Assembly: GCA_016787065.1 (NCBI GenBank)
Contig: JAEUVD010000029.1
Coordinates: 1-52,599, forward strand
Reading direction: 5' to 3'
DNA: 52,599 nt
Source of the DNA: Chitinophagaceae bacterium
GTDB taxonomy: Bacteria; Bacteroidota; Bacteroidia; Chitinophagales; Chitinophagaceae
Both the position numbers and the translations under genes were made by a program. Under the pieces are notes generated by a model. That model was not told the DNA's origin. It was given only the letters and a program-made list of their open reading frames with translations, and searched no databases. Shown piece after piece: positions 44,879 to 52,599 of the stretch (the first letter of the stretch is position 1; each line of letters starts with the position of its first letter).

Positions 44879-45697
44879 ATGTTAAAGTCGTTCTCCAATA
44901 AAGTGGTTCTCATTACCGGTGCAAGTTCCGGTATTGGCAAAGCCCTTGCCATACAATTACTTCAACTCGGCGCCTCCGTGGCTATTTGCGCACGCAACCC
45001 GCAAAAACTACTCGATGTTGAACAAGAACTCAAACACCCTAACCTGATCTGTGTGCCCGCCGATGTGAGTGTCGAAGCAGACTGTCAACGCTTTATTAAG
45101 CAAAGCTTCGAACGCTTTCAACGTATCGATATTCTAATTAATAACGCCGGAATTAGTATGCGTGCCTTGTTCGAAGAGGTAGATCTTTCCGTGTTGAAAC
45201 AATCGATGGATATTAATTTCTGGGGAACGGTGTATTGCACGAAATATGCCCTGCCCTATATTCTGCAAGCTAAAGGAAGCATAGCCGGCATCTCATCGAT
45301 AGCCGGTTACAAAGGCCTGCCCTGCCGAACGGGTTATTCCGCCTCCAAATTTGCTATGCAGGGTTTTCTGGAGAGTTTACGCGTGGAATTACTCTACAAA
45401 GGAGTAAACGTGCTTTGGATTTCACCCGGTTTTGTAGCCTCAAATATTCGCAACACTGCCCTTAACGCTAAGGGTAATCATCAGCAAGAAACACCGCTCG
45501 ATGAAAGTAGCATTATGAGTGCAGAAGAATGTGCTAACCGTATTTTAGCTTCTATTGATGCAAGAAAACGATCGCTGATGATGTCGTTCCAAGGTAAATT
45601 AACTGTATGGGCCAATCGACTGTTTCCGAATTTTGCTGATAAACAGGTTTATAAACATTTTGCGAATGAGCCGGATAGTCCGCTACCAAAAATATAG
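44879..45697 (+). CDS. Short-chain dehydrogenase/reductase (SDR)
   Basis: The 272-residue classical SDR has the cofactor motif TGASSGIG (13-20) and NNAG near residue 90. The catalytic Tyr153-x3-Lys157 lies in GYSASK, with Ser about residue 140 in the SSIAGYKG stretch. It probably uses NADP(H), given the basic residue after the glycine motif (ARNPQK). The substrate cannot be told from sequence; its C-terminal part resembles DltE/fatty-acid-type dehydrogenases in general shape only. It is transcribed from a -7 box five bases before the ATG. The next gene is 35 bases away with its own box. Confidence 0.9.
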   Translation: MLKSFSNKVVLITGASSGIGKALAIQLLQLGASVAICARNPQKLLDVEQELKHPNLICVPADVSVEADCQRFIKQSFERFQRIDILINNAGISMRALFEEVDLSVLKQSMDINFWGTVYCTKYALPYILQAKGSIAGISSIAGYKGLPCRTGYSASKFAMQGFLESLRVELLYKGVNVLWISPGFVASNIRNTALNAKGNHQQETPLDESSIMSAEECANRILASIDARKRSLMMSFQGKLTVWANRLFPNFADKQVYKHFANEPDSPLPKI

Positions 45698-45720
45698 TTT
45701 CAACGCATCTAATTGCCCCC

Positions 45721-45728
45721 TATTTTTG
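45721..45728 (+). promoter_or_regulatory. -7 box of the M16-like gene (TATTTTTG)
   Basis: A full -7 match ending four bases (TGGC) before the ATG at 45733. A degenerate TTTC lies at the expected -33 distance (19 bases). Confidence 0.6.
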
Positions 45729-45732
45729 TGGC

Positions 45733-47016
45733 ATGCTGAACCGAAACGTTGCGCCCAAGATTTACTCCCCCATCGAATTTGAATATAACCTACCCGATTG
45801 CCATCAGGTTCGTTTTGCTAATGGTATTCAACTCTATTATTATACAGATTCCATTCAACCCATCGTACAGTTAGAGTTGGTGTTTAAAGCCGGACTATGG
45901 TACGAATCTCAGGCTGCTCAAGCATCAGCTACCGGAGCCTTACTTAAAAATGGTACCTCCTCAAAAACTGCGTTCCAAATTAATGAATGGATCGAACAGT
46001 ATGGTGCATCCGTTAAGGTTAGTGTTGGTGTTGATTTGGCTTCTATTACCATTTCGTGTTTAACTAAACACTTGTCGAAAATGTTGCCTTTAGTGTACGA
46101 ATTACTCACCGACGCACAATATCCACAAGAAGAATTAGCAATTTATCAGCAGAATGCAAAACAACGGTTGTCGGTTAATTTATTAAAAACTGATTTTACC
46201 GCGAATCGAAAAATAGATGAATTCCTCTTTGGTTTCAAACACCCTTATGGTCGTTATGTAAACGCCTCAGACTATGATAATCTGCATCCCGACTTATTAA
46301 AATCGTTCTTGAAAAAATATTATCAATCGGCTAATTGTACCCTATTTATGGCAGGTAGTTTTAGTGAAGAAGATATTCAACTAATTCAAGAAGTGTTTGG
46401 TATGAATGCATGGAATGATGCAACTCCTGTGCAAGCTTCATCCATTTCTATGGAATCAGAAGCCCAACACAAACATCGTATTCCACATGATGAAAAAAGT
46501 GTTCAAGGGTCTATTCGTTTGGCTAGTCTTTTCCCAACAAAACATCATCCCGATTTTTATCCGATGATCGTGTTGAATACCGTCTTTGGTGGTTATTTCG
46601 GATCACGATTAATGAGCAATATTCGCGAAGAAAAAGGATATACCTATGGCATTCACAGTTACATGTATAATCATATGCAACAAAGTGCTTACCTCATTAC
46701 TACAGAAGCCGGAAAAGATGTTTGTGAAGCAGCTATCGAGGAAATATATCGTGAAATGCAACTCCTTCGTGATGAAATCATTCCGGAAGAAGAATTAGAA
46801 TTAGTGAAGAACTATTTACTCGGAACTATTCTCGGCGATCTTGATGGTTCCTTTCAGATTATGCAACGTTGGAAAAATTTAATTCTCAACGGATTTACTA
46901 AATCCCGCTTTGAGCAAAATATTGAAATTTATAAAACCATCACATCAACTAAGCTTGCAGAATTGGCAAATACCTATTATAAACCTGAATTATTCTATGA
47001 TGTAGTTGTAGCATAA
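45733..47016 (+). CDS. M16-family peptidase-like protein lacking the zinc motif
   Basis: The 427-residue protein has the two-domain M16 layout. The N-terminal domain carries the strand VQLELVFKAGLWYESQ. The C-terminal domain has the conserved substrate-binding pair, VFGGYFGSRLMSNIREEKGYTYGIHS. The catalytic HxxEH expected after GLWYES is absent: the region reads QASATGALLKNGTSS (about residues 63-77), without histidine or glutamate pair. M16 proteins often come as active/inactive pairs; no active partner is in the window. It may act as a binding or chaperone-like subunit, or pair with a distant gene. There is no signal peptide. Confidence 0.88.
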   Translation: MLNRNVAPKIYSPIEFEYNLPDCHQVRFANGIQLYYYTDSIQPIVQLELVFKAGLWYESQAAQASATGALLKNGTSSKTAFQINEWIEQYGASVKVSVGVDLASITISCLTKHLSKMLPLVYELLTDAQYPQEELAIYQQNAKQRLSVNLLKTDFTANRKIDEFLFGFKHPYGRYVNASDYDNLHPDLLKSFLKKYYQSANCTLFMAGSFSEEDIQLIQEVFGMNAWNDATPVQASSISMESEAQHKHRIPHDEKSVQGSIRLASLFPTKHHPDFYPMIVLNTVFGGYFGSRLMSNIREEKGYTYGIHSYMYNHMQQSAYLITTEAGKDVCEAAIEEIYREMQLLRDEIIPEEELELVKNYLLGTILGDLDGSFQIMQRWKNLILNGFTKSRFEQNIEIYKTITSTKLAELANTYYKPELFYDVVVA

Positions 47017-47069
47017 AAGTTACGACTATAACATTTAAGAAAATCTTTAATTCAATTTAACAACTCAAG

Positions 47070-47101
47070 TTGCCTGCTTACTTTTCCCGCGGTTACTTTT
47101 G
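47070..47101 (+). promoter_or_regulatory. Promoter of the regulatory-domain gene
   Basis: TTG (47070-47072), 21 bases, then TACTTTTG (47094-47101), a full -7 match. The GTG start at 47106 is four bases further on. The TTG at 47070 that could be read as a start codon is therefore better explained as the -33 element. Confidence 0.6.
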
Positions 47102-47105
47102 CCAA

Positions 47106-47783
47106 GTGAAATGGCTTCCGGTTTTTGTTTTATGGTTATTACCCTTTTCTGTGTTCACGCAGATTCGTATTACCGGAGTGGTAGTTGATTCCATGAGTGG
47201 CAAAATACTAACACCAGTAAGTATTGAAAACGCAAATCAACACAACGGGGTTGTAACCGATGCGGAAGGTAAATTTGAAATCAATGCGAAAGAAGGTGAG
47301 TCAATTGTGTTTTCTCATGTTGGCTATAAAAATTATATTCTTCGTGTAAGACCTGAGTTAAGCTTGCAAACGTTACGAATTAAACTGAGTTTAAAACCCG
47401 TTCAATTAAAGGAAGTAAAAATTAATAAAGGCCCAACCGAATATCAAAAAGATTCGGCCAGTAGAGCTTCGCTTTATGAAGATGCTTTTACGTATAAACA
47501 AAGTAAATCAGTTATGTCGCCGGTTACAAGTTTATATCAGGTTTTCTCTAAGAAACATAAAGCGATGCGTCATTTCCAAGATCAGATAGAAGCAATGGAG
47601 TTGGAAAAATTTGTAGACTCTCGCTACACGCCTGAATTAGTGATGTCGTTGCTAAAAATTAATCAAGAAGAAGCTGCAGCATTTATGAAAGCATATCCTA
47701 TGGAATATGATTATGCACGTGGTGCTTCCGATTTAGAAATTAAAATGTGGATTAAATACAATTATAAACTATACAAGAAATAA
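47106..47783 (+). CDS. Exported protein with carboxypeptidase-like regulatory domain
   Basis: I place the start at GTG 47106, which yields a clean signal peptide (MKWLPVFVLWLLPFSVFTQ) and 225 residues. The alternative TTG at 47070 adds 12 residues and would lie on the promoter. After the signal comes a carboxypeptidase-regulatory-like beta-sandwich (IRITGVVVDSMSGKILTPVSIENA, then GVVTDAEGKFEINAKEGESIVFSHVGYKNY; about 20-100). The remaining 120 residues are helical and lysine-rich and match nothing I recognise. Such proteins sit in the periplasm or outer membrane. Function unknown. Confidence 0.8.
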   Translation: MKWLPVFVLWLLPFSVFTQIRITGVVVDSMSGKILTPVSIENANQHNGVVTDAEGKFEINAKEGESIVFSHVGYKNYILRVRPELSLQTLRIKLSLKPVQLKEVKINKGPTEYQKDSASRASLYEDAFTYKQSKSVMSPVTSLYQVFSKKHKAMRHFQDQIEAMELEKFVDSRYTPELVMSLLKINQEEAAAFMKAYPMEYDYARGASDLEIKMWIKYNYKLYKK

Positions 47784-47820
47784 TTCTGATTGAACACAAA
47801 TCAAGCGTACTCAAGGAGGT

Positions 47821-48249
47821 TTACACATTTACCTTCCACCGTGCATCTTCATCTTCAAAAATCTCTTTTCCCCAGATAGGAAGTTCCTTTTTAATTCGCT
47901 CCACCACTTCATTACATGCGTCTATTGCATCCCTTCGGTGTACCGACGAAGTGAAAACAAATAAGCAGATTTCGCCCGTCTGTACACTTCCTAAACTATG
48001 ATGAATATGCATACAAATTAAATTATACTGTTCAAAAATAGCTTCTCGAATAACATGCATTTTCTCAAGCGCCATTTCCTCATAAGCTGAATAATCAATG
48101 GCCTTAACCTTCTTCTCTTCTACCCGATCTGCACGAACCTGTCCGAGAAAAATACTATGAGCACCAATACCTTGCTTACTGCTATGCTTTGCAATACTAT
48201 CGGCTATAAACTGGGCAGAAATGGGTCCTCGAGTAAAAATATTTTTCAT
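47821..48249 (-). CDS. moaE: Molybdopterin synthase catalytic subunit MoaE
   Basis: This 142-residue subunit joins MoaD thiocarboxylate to precursor Z (cPMP), making the dithiolene of molybdopterin. Conserved features include HRR (104-106), the active-site lysine region ERIKKELPIWGKEIFEDE (Lys120/121 and Lys128) and the FLGQVR strand. It is the last gene of the moeA-TSUP-mobA-moaD-moeB-moaE operon, 18 bases after moeB. Confidence 0.96.
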   Translation of the reverse strand: MKNIFTRGPISAQFIADSIAKHSSKQGIGAHSIFLGQVRADRVEEKKVKAIDYSAYEEMALEKMHVIREAIFEQYNLICMHIHHSLGSVQTGEICLFVFTSSVHRRDAIDACNEVVERIKKELPIWGKEIFEDEDARWKVNV

Positions 48250-48267
48250 GGTAATTTATAATTTGCT

Positions 48268-49296
48268 TTAGGATGCATGTTGCTGTTTATAATATTCATA
48301 CTGAAGAATGCCACCCTTAAGATGTTTAACTTGATCTAGCCCAAATTCACTCTCTAAAATATCTAAGGCCTCAGCGCTTCGAATACCACTATGACAAAAT
48401 AAAATGATTTCTTTATCCTTTGGTAGTTCAGGCGCCCAGTCTGGCCATTCATTCAATGGAAATAAACGATGTGGAAATTCCACCGTTGGACTTTCACCAG
48501 GCTGGCGTACATCAATGATCATACATTGCGCATCATTCAATTTACGTTCAAATTCTTGTGCGGTTACTTCTTTCGACATCGTTAGAATAACTATTTTATT
48601 CCCAAATGAAAATCGCTCAAAAGCATAACGTTGTAAATCAATCATCAACCATTCATTTTCCAATCGATGTGGTTGCTGAGTAATCCAGTTAATTGCTTCT
48701 AAGGCCTGCAAATTTCCTAGCACACCTAATACCGGACCCAAAGCTCCTCGTTGATTGCAGTTTTCCGGTTCTTTAACTAACTGCGGAAATAGTTGTTTTA
48801 AATTTGGTTCTGACGCAGTGTGAGCAAATAGCGCAAGCTGTCCTTCTAATTGAAAATTTGCTGCTAACAAATACGGAATATTCTTTCTCGCTGCTTCTTC
48901 ACTAACAATAAAACGTGTTCGAAAATTATCCGTACAATCTATTATTAAATGTTTATCATGAATGACTTCCGAAACTGTTTCTTCTGTAACATATTCATCT
49001 AGGATGTTGATTTGTATGTCAGAATTTAAACGTTGCAAAACATGTTGAGCCGCTATTACTTTTTTTTGACCAATAGCTTCTTCCGTAAATAACACCTGAC
49101 GATGAAGGTTCGATAATGTTACCGTGTCACCATCACACAACGTAATAGTTCCAATGCCGGCAGCAGCTAAATACGTTGCACACGGACAACCCAAGCCACC
49201 CACACCAATGATTATTACACGAGCATGATGCAATCGCTCTTGCGCTCGTTTACCTAAGCTTGGTAAAATAATTTGTTGATGGTAACGTTCGTTCAT
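48268..49296 (-). CDS. moeB: MoeB-like adenylyltransferase fused to rhodanese domain
   Basis: The 342-residue protein adenylates the C-terminal glycine of MoaD before sulfur is added. The E1-like domain has GVGGLG (31-36), LSNLHRQVLF and DCTDNFRTR. The candidate catalytic cysteine is in NCNQRGALGP (Cys180). The two CxxC pairs that bind zinc in E. coli MoeB are missing. The C-terminal rhodanese domain (about 240-342) has active-site CHSGIRS (Cys301) and can deliver sulfur. This makes the protein similar to MOCS3-type enzymes. It starts directly after the moaD stop. Confidence 0.92.
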   Translation of the reverse strand: MNERYHQQIILPSLGKRAQERLHHARVIIIGVGGLGCPCATYLAAAGIGTITLCDGDTVTLSNLHRQVLFTEEAIGQKKVIAAQHVLQRLNSDIQINILDEYVTEETVSEVIHDKHLIIDCTDNFRTRFIVSEEAARKNIPYLLAANFQLEGQLALFAHTASEPNLKQLFPQLVKEPENCNQRGALGPVLGVLGNLQALEAINWITQQPHRLENEWLMIDLQRYAFERFSFGNKIVILTMSKEVTAQEFERKLNDAQCMIIDVRQPGESPTVEFPHRLFPLNEWPDWAPELPKDKEIILFCHSGIRSAEALDILESEFGLDQVKHLKGGILQYEYYKQQHAS

Positions 49297-49524
49297 TTAA
49301 CCTCCAGAAAAAGGAGGTAACAAAGCTATTTCATCTTCTTCGTTCAGCGAAATAGGTTCAAAAATAATAGTTCGGTTCACGGCTATTGCAAAGGGTTGAT
49401 CTTGAATGGCAGGATATAACTGTACAAGTTTTTGTTGAAGTTGATCGGTATTGGAATACTGTTCCAAATTCAAACGATCGGTACCTATTAACTCCTTAAG
49501 CATGCCAAAGCATTGTATCAACAT
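49297..49524 (-). CDS. moaD: Molybdopterin synthase small subunit MoaD
   Basis: The 75-residue ubiquitin-like protein ends in PPFSGG, the C-terminal double glycine that carries the thiocarboxylate sulfur. It has the family's strand IALLPP before the end. It overlaps mobA by 7 bases and abuts the moeB start without a gap. This places sulfur carrier and activating enzyme side by side. Confidence 0.95.
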   Translation of the reverse strand: MLIQCFGMLKELIGTDRLNLEQYSNTDQLQQKLVQLYPAIQDQPFAIAVNRTIIFEPISLNEEDEIALLPPFSGG

Positions 49525-50087
49525 GTGAATTGATTTAAGTCTTCTAATGAATTAAAATTACAAAACAAGTTCGGATTATGTTGAAGAAAATCGTCGCCCG
49601 AAACATAATTCACATCAAACGATTGGAACAGATTACTAAGTTTATTTTCGCCCTTTACTAATTCGGCGCGCCAACGATCTTTTATGGATGAACAATAAAC
49701 GCCAAATAAAGGTTCAGGTAAGTTACGGTTAAGAGGTACAGTAATGTCATGATGCCTCGTTAACGACAAAAGGGTTTGTACAGAACCGGCATCCACATAG
49801 GGCATATCACAACACAAAATAATATTACGTGTTGTTGTACTATGTTGCAACATGGCATCGATACCTCCGGCAGCTCCCCTATCCGCTAAACAATCGGCAA
49901 TCATTGGTAAATGAAATACATGATGTTCCTTATGATTGGTTAGAAGATATACAGGCAACATCAATTCCTGAATCGCATCCAGCACATAGTGCAACATCGG
50001 TTTACCTCCTAACATTTTTAACGCTTTGTCTTCTCCCATGCGCGAACTTTTACCACCTGCTAATATGTATACCGAAACATCTTGCAT
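49518..50087 (-). CDS. mobA: Molybdenum cofactor guanylyltransferase MobA
   Basis: The 189-residue nucleotidyltransferase has the N-terminal loop ILAGGKSSRMGEDKAL (about 8-23), which binds GTP, and a metal-binding aspartate in LCCDMPYV. It attaches GMP to molybdopterin, so this organism is expected to use the bis-MGD form of the cofactor. Its start shares one base with the stop of the transporter gene (TAATG). Confidence 0.92.
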   Translation of the reverse strand: MQDVSVYILAGGKSSRMGEDKALKMLGGKPMLHYVLDAIQELMLPVYLLTNHKEHHVFHLPMIADCLADRGAAGGIDAMLQHSTTTRNIILCCDMPYVDAGSVQTLLSLTRHHDITVPLNRNLPEPLFGVYCSSIKDRWRAELVKGENKLSNLFQSFDVNYVSGDDFLQHNPNLFCNFNSLEDLNQFTC

Positions 50088-50818
50088 TAGGTAAAAAATA
50101 ATTTGAGTGAAGCTATAAGTAATCCAAAAGCTAGTATTTTTTTCAAACCATCTACCTGAAATTTCTTAGCCCCAAGCAAGGATCCTAACAGACCTCCAAG
50201 TATAGCTACCACTAACATGTACTTCATATCTGTAGTAAATACAATTCCTTTCTGATACAAACCAAATAAACCGGCAATACTATTTACGAAAATAAATAAA
50301 GCCGAAACTCCTGATGTTTCCTTAACGGTACTCCAAGCCATTATAATTAATAAGGGCGAGAGGATAATTCCACCGCCAATGCCTATCATTCCGGATAGCA
50401 AACCTACAATAGATCCAATAACCAATAAGGCTATTAATGGAGGTTCTGAGATTTGTTTTTGTTCTTTGGAAACAAAAAATAGTCGCGCTGCGGCGATGCA
50501 TAACATTACCGCCAGTACACTTTTATAAACATGTTCTTGGAGCGGAATTTTGCTTCCAATAAAGGAACAGGGTATAGAGGCAACCGCTAAACTTAGAAAT
50601 AGTTTCTTATTGAAATAACCTTCTTTATAGAATGCAATAAATGCAAGTAACGAAACGCAACAATTCAATATTAAAGCAATTGGTTTGGCAACGGTAGATG
50701 TCACCCCCCATACCGCCATCAATGCAAGATAACCACTAGCTCCGCCGTGCCCTACAGAGGCATATAAAAAAGCTACTACAAATAACAGTAACAAAAATAA
50801 TAATCCGTAATCGGTCAT
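50087..50818 (-). CDS. TauE/SafE (TSUP) family membrane transporter in the molybdenum-cofactor operon
   Basis: The 243-residue protein has about eight hydrophobic segments and the TSUP signatures: VGHGGASGYLALM near residue 22, and an inverted second half with GMIGIGGGIILSPLLI. TSUP proteins move sulfite, sulfonates or other organic anions across the inner membrane. It overlaps moeA by 4 bases and mobA by 1, so it is firmly part of the operon. A role moving a sulfur compound or anion linked to molybdoenzymes is possible; the classic molybdate importer is a different (ABC) family. Substrate unknown. Confidence 0.88.
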   Translation of the reverse strand: MTDYGLLFLLLLFVVAFLYASVGHGGASGYLALMAVWGVTSTVAKPIALILNCCVSLLAFIAFYKEGYFNKKLFLSLAVASIPCSFIGSKIPLQEHVYKSVLAVMLCIAAARLFFVSKEQKQISEPPLIALLVIGSIVGLLSGMIGIGGGIILSPLLIIMAWSTVKETSGVSALFIFVNSIAGLFGLYQKGIVFTTDMKYMLVVAILGGLLGSLLGAKKFQVDGLKKILAFGLLIASLKLFFT

Positions 50819-52014
50819 GACGGCAACAAATATACTTTTACAAATTCGCCTGCTTGATACGCCTCTCTATTTTCTTCTAAGGATATAATACAATCGGCCT
50901 CTGCGAAAGCAGTCATTTTATACGATTCTTGTCCGGAAGGAATTTGCACCCCATGCTCCGATAATTTACCGCGAAGAAAAAAGGTAAGTCCTGCCTTCTT
51001 TTTCACCGCCTCCACTAAGGGTAATTGAAGTGCAGTTAAACCAGTTGCAGTATTACCGCTCATGCGCATCAACATGGGATAAACAAACATGTAAAAACAA
51101 CTCAACACGGAAGCCGGATTGCCGGGCAAACCGAACACAAACTGGCTATCTTTTTTTCCAAAATATAATGGCTTACCAGGTCGCTGCTTCACTTTATGAA
51201 AAACTTGTTCTACCTTATTTTTAGTACATGCTTCAAGCACAAAATCGTAATCACCTACCGACACACCACCTGTAATTAATAACACATCACATTGTTGTAA
51301 TGCTACATTAATTTGTTGCGACAAACTTTCCAGGTTATCATCTACCGTAGAAAACAAAGTAAATGGTATATGGATTTGTTGTAAAGCTGCAGACAAACTC
51401 AAGGTATTACTCTCATAAACTTGTCCAGGGAGAATTGCATTACCTAACGCAATCAGTTCTTTTCCGGTGGCCATAATACCAACCCTTGGTTTTTTAAACA
51501 CATTCATTTCATGAATACCCACAGACGCTAAGAGAGCCATGGCCCCTGGCGTGAGCATAACACCCTTACGTAAGAGCACATCACCTTGTTTACATTGTGA
51601 GGCGATTGGTCGAATGTTCGCAAGCTCGATAAGGTATTCCTGCGGAATTGTAATGCGTTCATCACTTTCTTTCATAACATATTCTTGCATTACAATGCAA
51701 TTCACCGCATCGGGTACTTTTGCACCGGTAAAAATACGAACACTATGCTGTGGTTTTAGTATAACATCCTGCGTGCTTCCCGCTTGAATTATGCCCTGAA
51801 GTGTAAACGTATGCGCTTGTTGAGGAGTTCTAGGTAAGGGAATAGTGAATCCGTAACCATCCACAGCAGACTGACGAACATCGGGGAAATTTATTGGAGC
51901 CCGTATATCTTCAGCTACTACAAAACCTAATGCATGCTTTAAAAGCATGGTTTGAGTTTCCGGAGAAACAGCAACATGTTGTATGTGAAGAAGTGCTTCG
52001 GATACGGAAAGCAT
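50815..52014 (-). CDS. moeA: Molybdopterin molybdenumtransferase MoeA
   Basis: The 399-residue MoeA inserts molybdenum into adenylated molybdopterin. The central MPT-binding domain has GIMATGKELI, ITGGVSVGDYDFV and the signature GLPGNPASVLSCF near the end, followed by the C-terminal beta-barrel domain. It is the first Moco gene of the operon, nine bases after the DsbD-like gene. A box TAATTTCG (52019-52026) ends four bases before its ATG and could be a separate, leaderless start. Confidence 0.94.
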   Translation of the reverse strand: MLSVSEALLHIQHVAVSPETQTMLLKHALGFVVAEDIRAPINFPDVRQSAVDGYGFTIPLPRTPQQAHTFTLQGIIQAGSTQDVILKPQHSVRIFTGAKVPDAVNCIVMQEYVMKESDERITIPQEYLIELANIRPIASQCKQGDVLLRKGVMLTPGAMALLASVGIHEMNVFKKPRVGIMATGKELIALGNAILPGQVYESNTLSLSAALQQIHIPFTLFSTVDDNLESLSQQINVALQQCDVLLITGGVSVGDYDFVLEACTKNKVEQVFHKVKQRPGKPLYFGKKDSQFVFGLPGNPASVLSCFYMFVYPMLMRMSGNTATGLTALQLPLVEAVKKKAGLTFFLRGKLSEHGVQIPSGQESYKMTAFAEADCIISLEENREAYQAGEFVKVYLLPS

Positions 52015-52018
52015 TCAA

Positions 52019-52026
52019 CGAAATTA
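52019..52026 (-). promoter_or_regulatory. Possible -7 box of moeA (TAATTTCG)
   Basis: One mismatch to TAnnTTTG, four bases before the moeA ATG. It contains the stop codon of the preceding gene, so it may be accidental. Confidence 0.25.
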
Positions 52027-52599
52027 CGGATTCAATTCGTTGTATTTCGCTTTTACCTTATCCAAATGATCTACGAAGGCTTGCACATCCGACTTATAAG
52101 AGTAGCCTTCGGAAGCTAAAATATTCTCTTTATCATCAATATAAAAGTACAGTGGCTGTGAGGCACTATTAAACTTATTTTTTTGAAGATTGAGGTTGAA
52201 CTGTCCGAGGGTTAACGCATGGCCATCCTCATCTTTATAATCTGTTTGTACCGTATTAGCATCACAGTAAAGCGACACTACTACAAAATCATTTTTTAAA
52301 CGCTTTAAAACTTCCGGTGCGCTCCACACTTCCGATTCCATTTTACGACAATTGATACAAGTGATGCCGGTAAAATCTAACATAAGCGGTTTGTGTTCTT
52401 TAGAGGATGCTTCCTTGGCTTGGTTATAATCAAAATAAGTATGCAATCCGAGATCCGTTACGGTTGCGGGCTCGTAAATTTTTAATTGCTCTTTATATTT
52501 AACATCCACCTCAGTTTTAGTTTCTCCGTCATTAGTTCCACCATGACTTCCACCATGAAGAACAAATGTTTGCGTACCCATCGGTGGTAGGAAGGCACT
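52024..52599 (-). CDS. DsbD-like thiol:disulfide interchange protein, C-terminal part (gene runs off the right edge)
   Basis: The minus-strand frame is open to the right edge (the outermost codons read SAFLPP); its N-terminal membrane part is outside the window, so the visible 191 residues are only the end of the protein. A thioredoxin-like domain carries the motif FTGITCINCRKMESEVW (cysteines coded at 52348-52359), typical of the periplasmic C-terminal domain of DsbD in Bacteroidota. It passes electrons from the cytoplasm to periplasmic disulfides. The natural partner could include the envelope-anchored MsrBA of this genome. The internal ATG at 52581 is not the real start. Confidence 0.9.
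   Translation of the reverse strand, partial: SAFLPPMGTQTFVLHGGSHGGTNDGETKTEVDVKYKEQLKIYEPATVTDLGLHTYFDYNQAKEASSKEHKPLMLDFTGITCINCRKMESEVWSAPEVLKRLKNDFVVVSLYCDANTVQTDYKDEDGHALTLGQFNLNLQKNKFNSASQPLYFYIDDKENILASEGYSYKSDVQAFVDHLDKVKAKYNELNP

Overview
The window is chromosomal DNA of a member of the Bacteroidota, read from the sequence itself. It carries a SusC/SusD pair, secreted proteins with type IX secretion (T9SS) C-terminal sorting domains and SprB-type repeats, a GldB homologue, a six-domain ribosomal protein S1, and promoters of the TAnnTTTG type in place of sigma-70 boxes. Shine-Dalgarno sites are not evident. I cannot fix the genus. The DNA is moderately AT-rich and densely coded, with about 41 protein genes and one tRNA. 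There is no rRNA, CRISPR array, transposase or integrase.

Layout, left to right. 1-5300: a truncated UvrD-like helicase, yidC, an FkbM methyltransferase and rpsA. 5318-10792: a nutrient-uptake operon (susC, susD, Ig-like lipoprotein) with its own promoter and terminator. 10960-13774: the translation block rplM-rpsI-rpsB-tsf. 13891-17256: fused isobutyryl-CoA mutase IcmF. 17486-22762: a small retropepsin-like protease, a LytTR/LytS two-component pair and a LamG surface protein. 22883-31431: a GH3 glycosidase, era, a PLP-dependent deaminase, a radical SAM protein, an outer-membrane barrel, gldB-tsaE and a T9SS protein. 31743-38380: a tetR-tolC-MFP-RND efflux operon with a clear palindromic operator. 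38447-42984: an MsrB-MsrA lipoprotein and a large gliding-associated surface protein. 43457-44851: a Fic gene with paired palindromes next to tRNA-Lys. 44866-47783: SDR, an M16-like protein and a regulatory-domain protein. 47821-52599: a molybdenum-cofactor operon (moeA-TSUP-mobA-moaD-moeB-moaE) behind a partial DsbD-like gene.

The most interesting signal is regulatory. In many unrelated genes the -7 box (TAnnTTTG or one mismatch) ends only 4-6 bases before the start codon, which predicts leaderless mRNAs. It also re-assigns the start of the gene at 47106 and supports a GTG start for the efflux repressor. Housekeeping genes (rpsA, yidC, rplM, tRNA-Lys) instead share an extended box, TAyATTyGCA, with a normal leader. 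Two self-regulation circuits are readable from palindromes that overlap promoters: a 28-bp palindrome on the tetR promoter, and two copies of TTAAATAA-N8-TTATTTAA spaced 41 bp apart in front of fic, the second overlapping its -7 box. No wholly new multi-gene system is evident.
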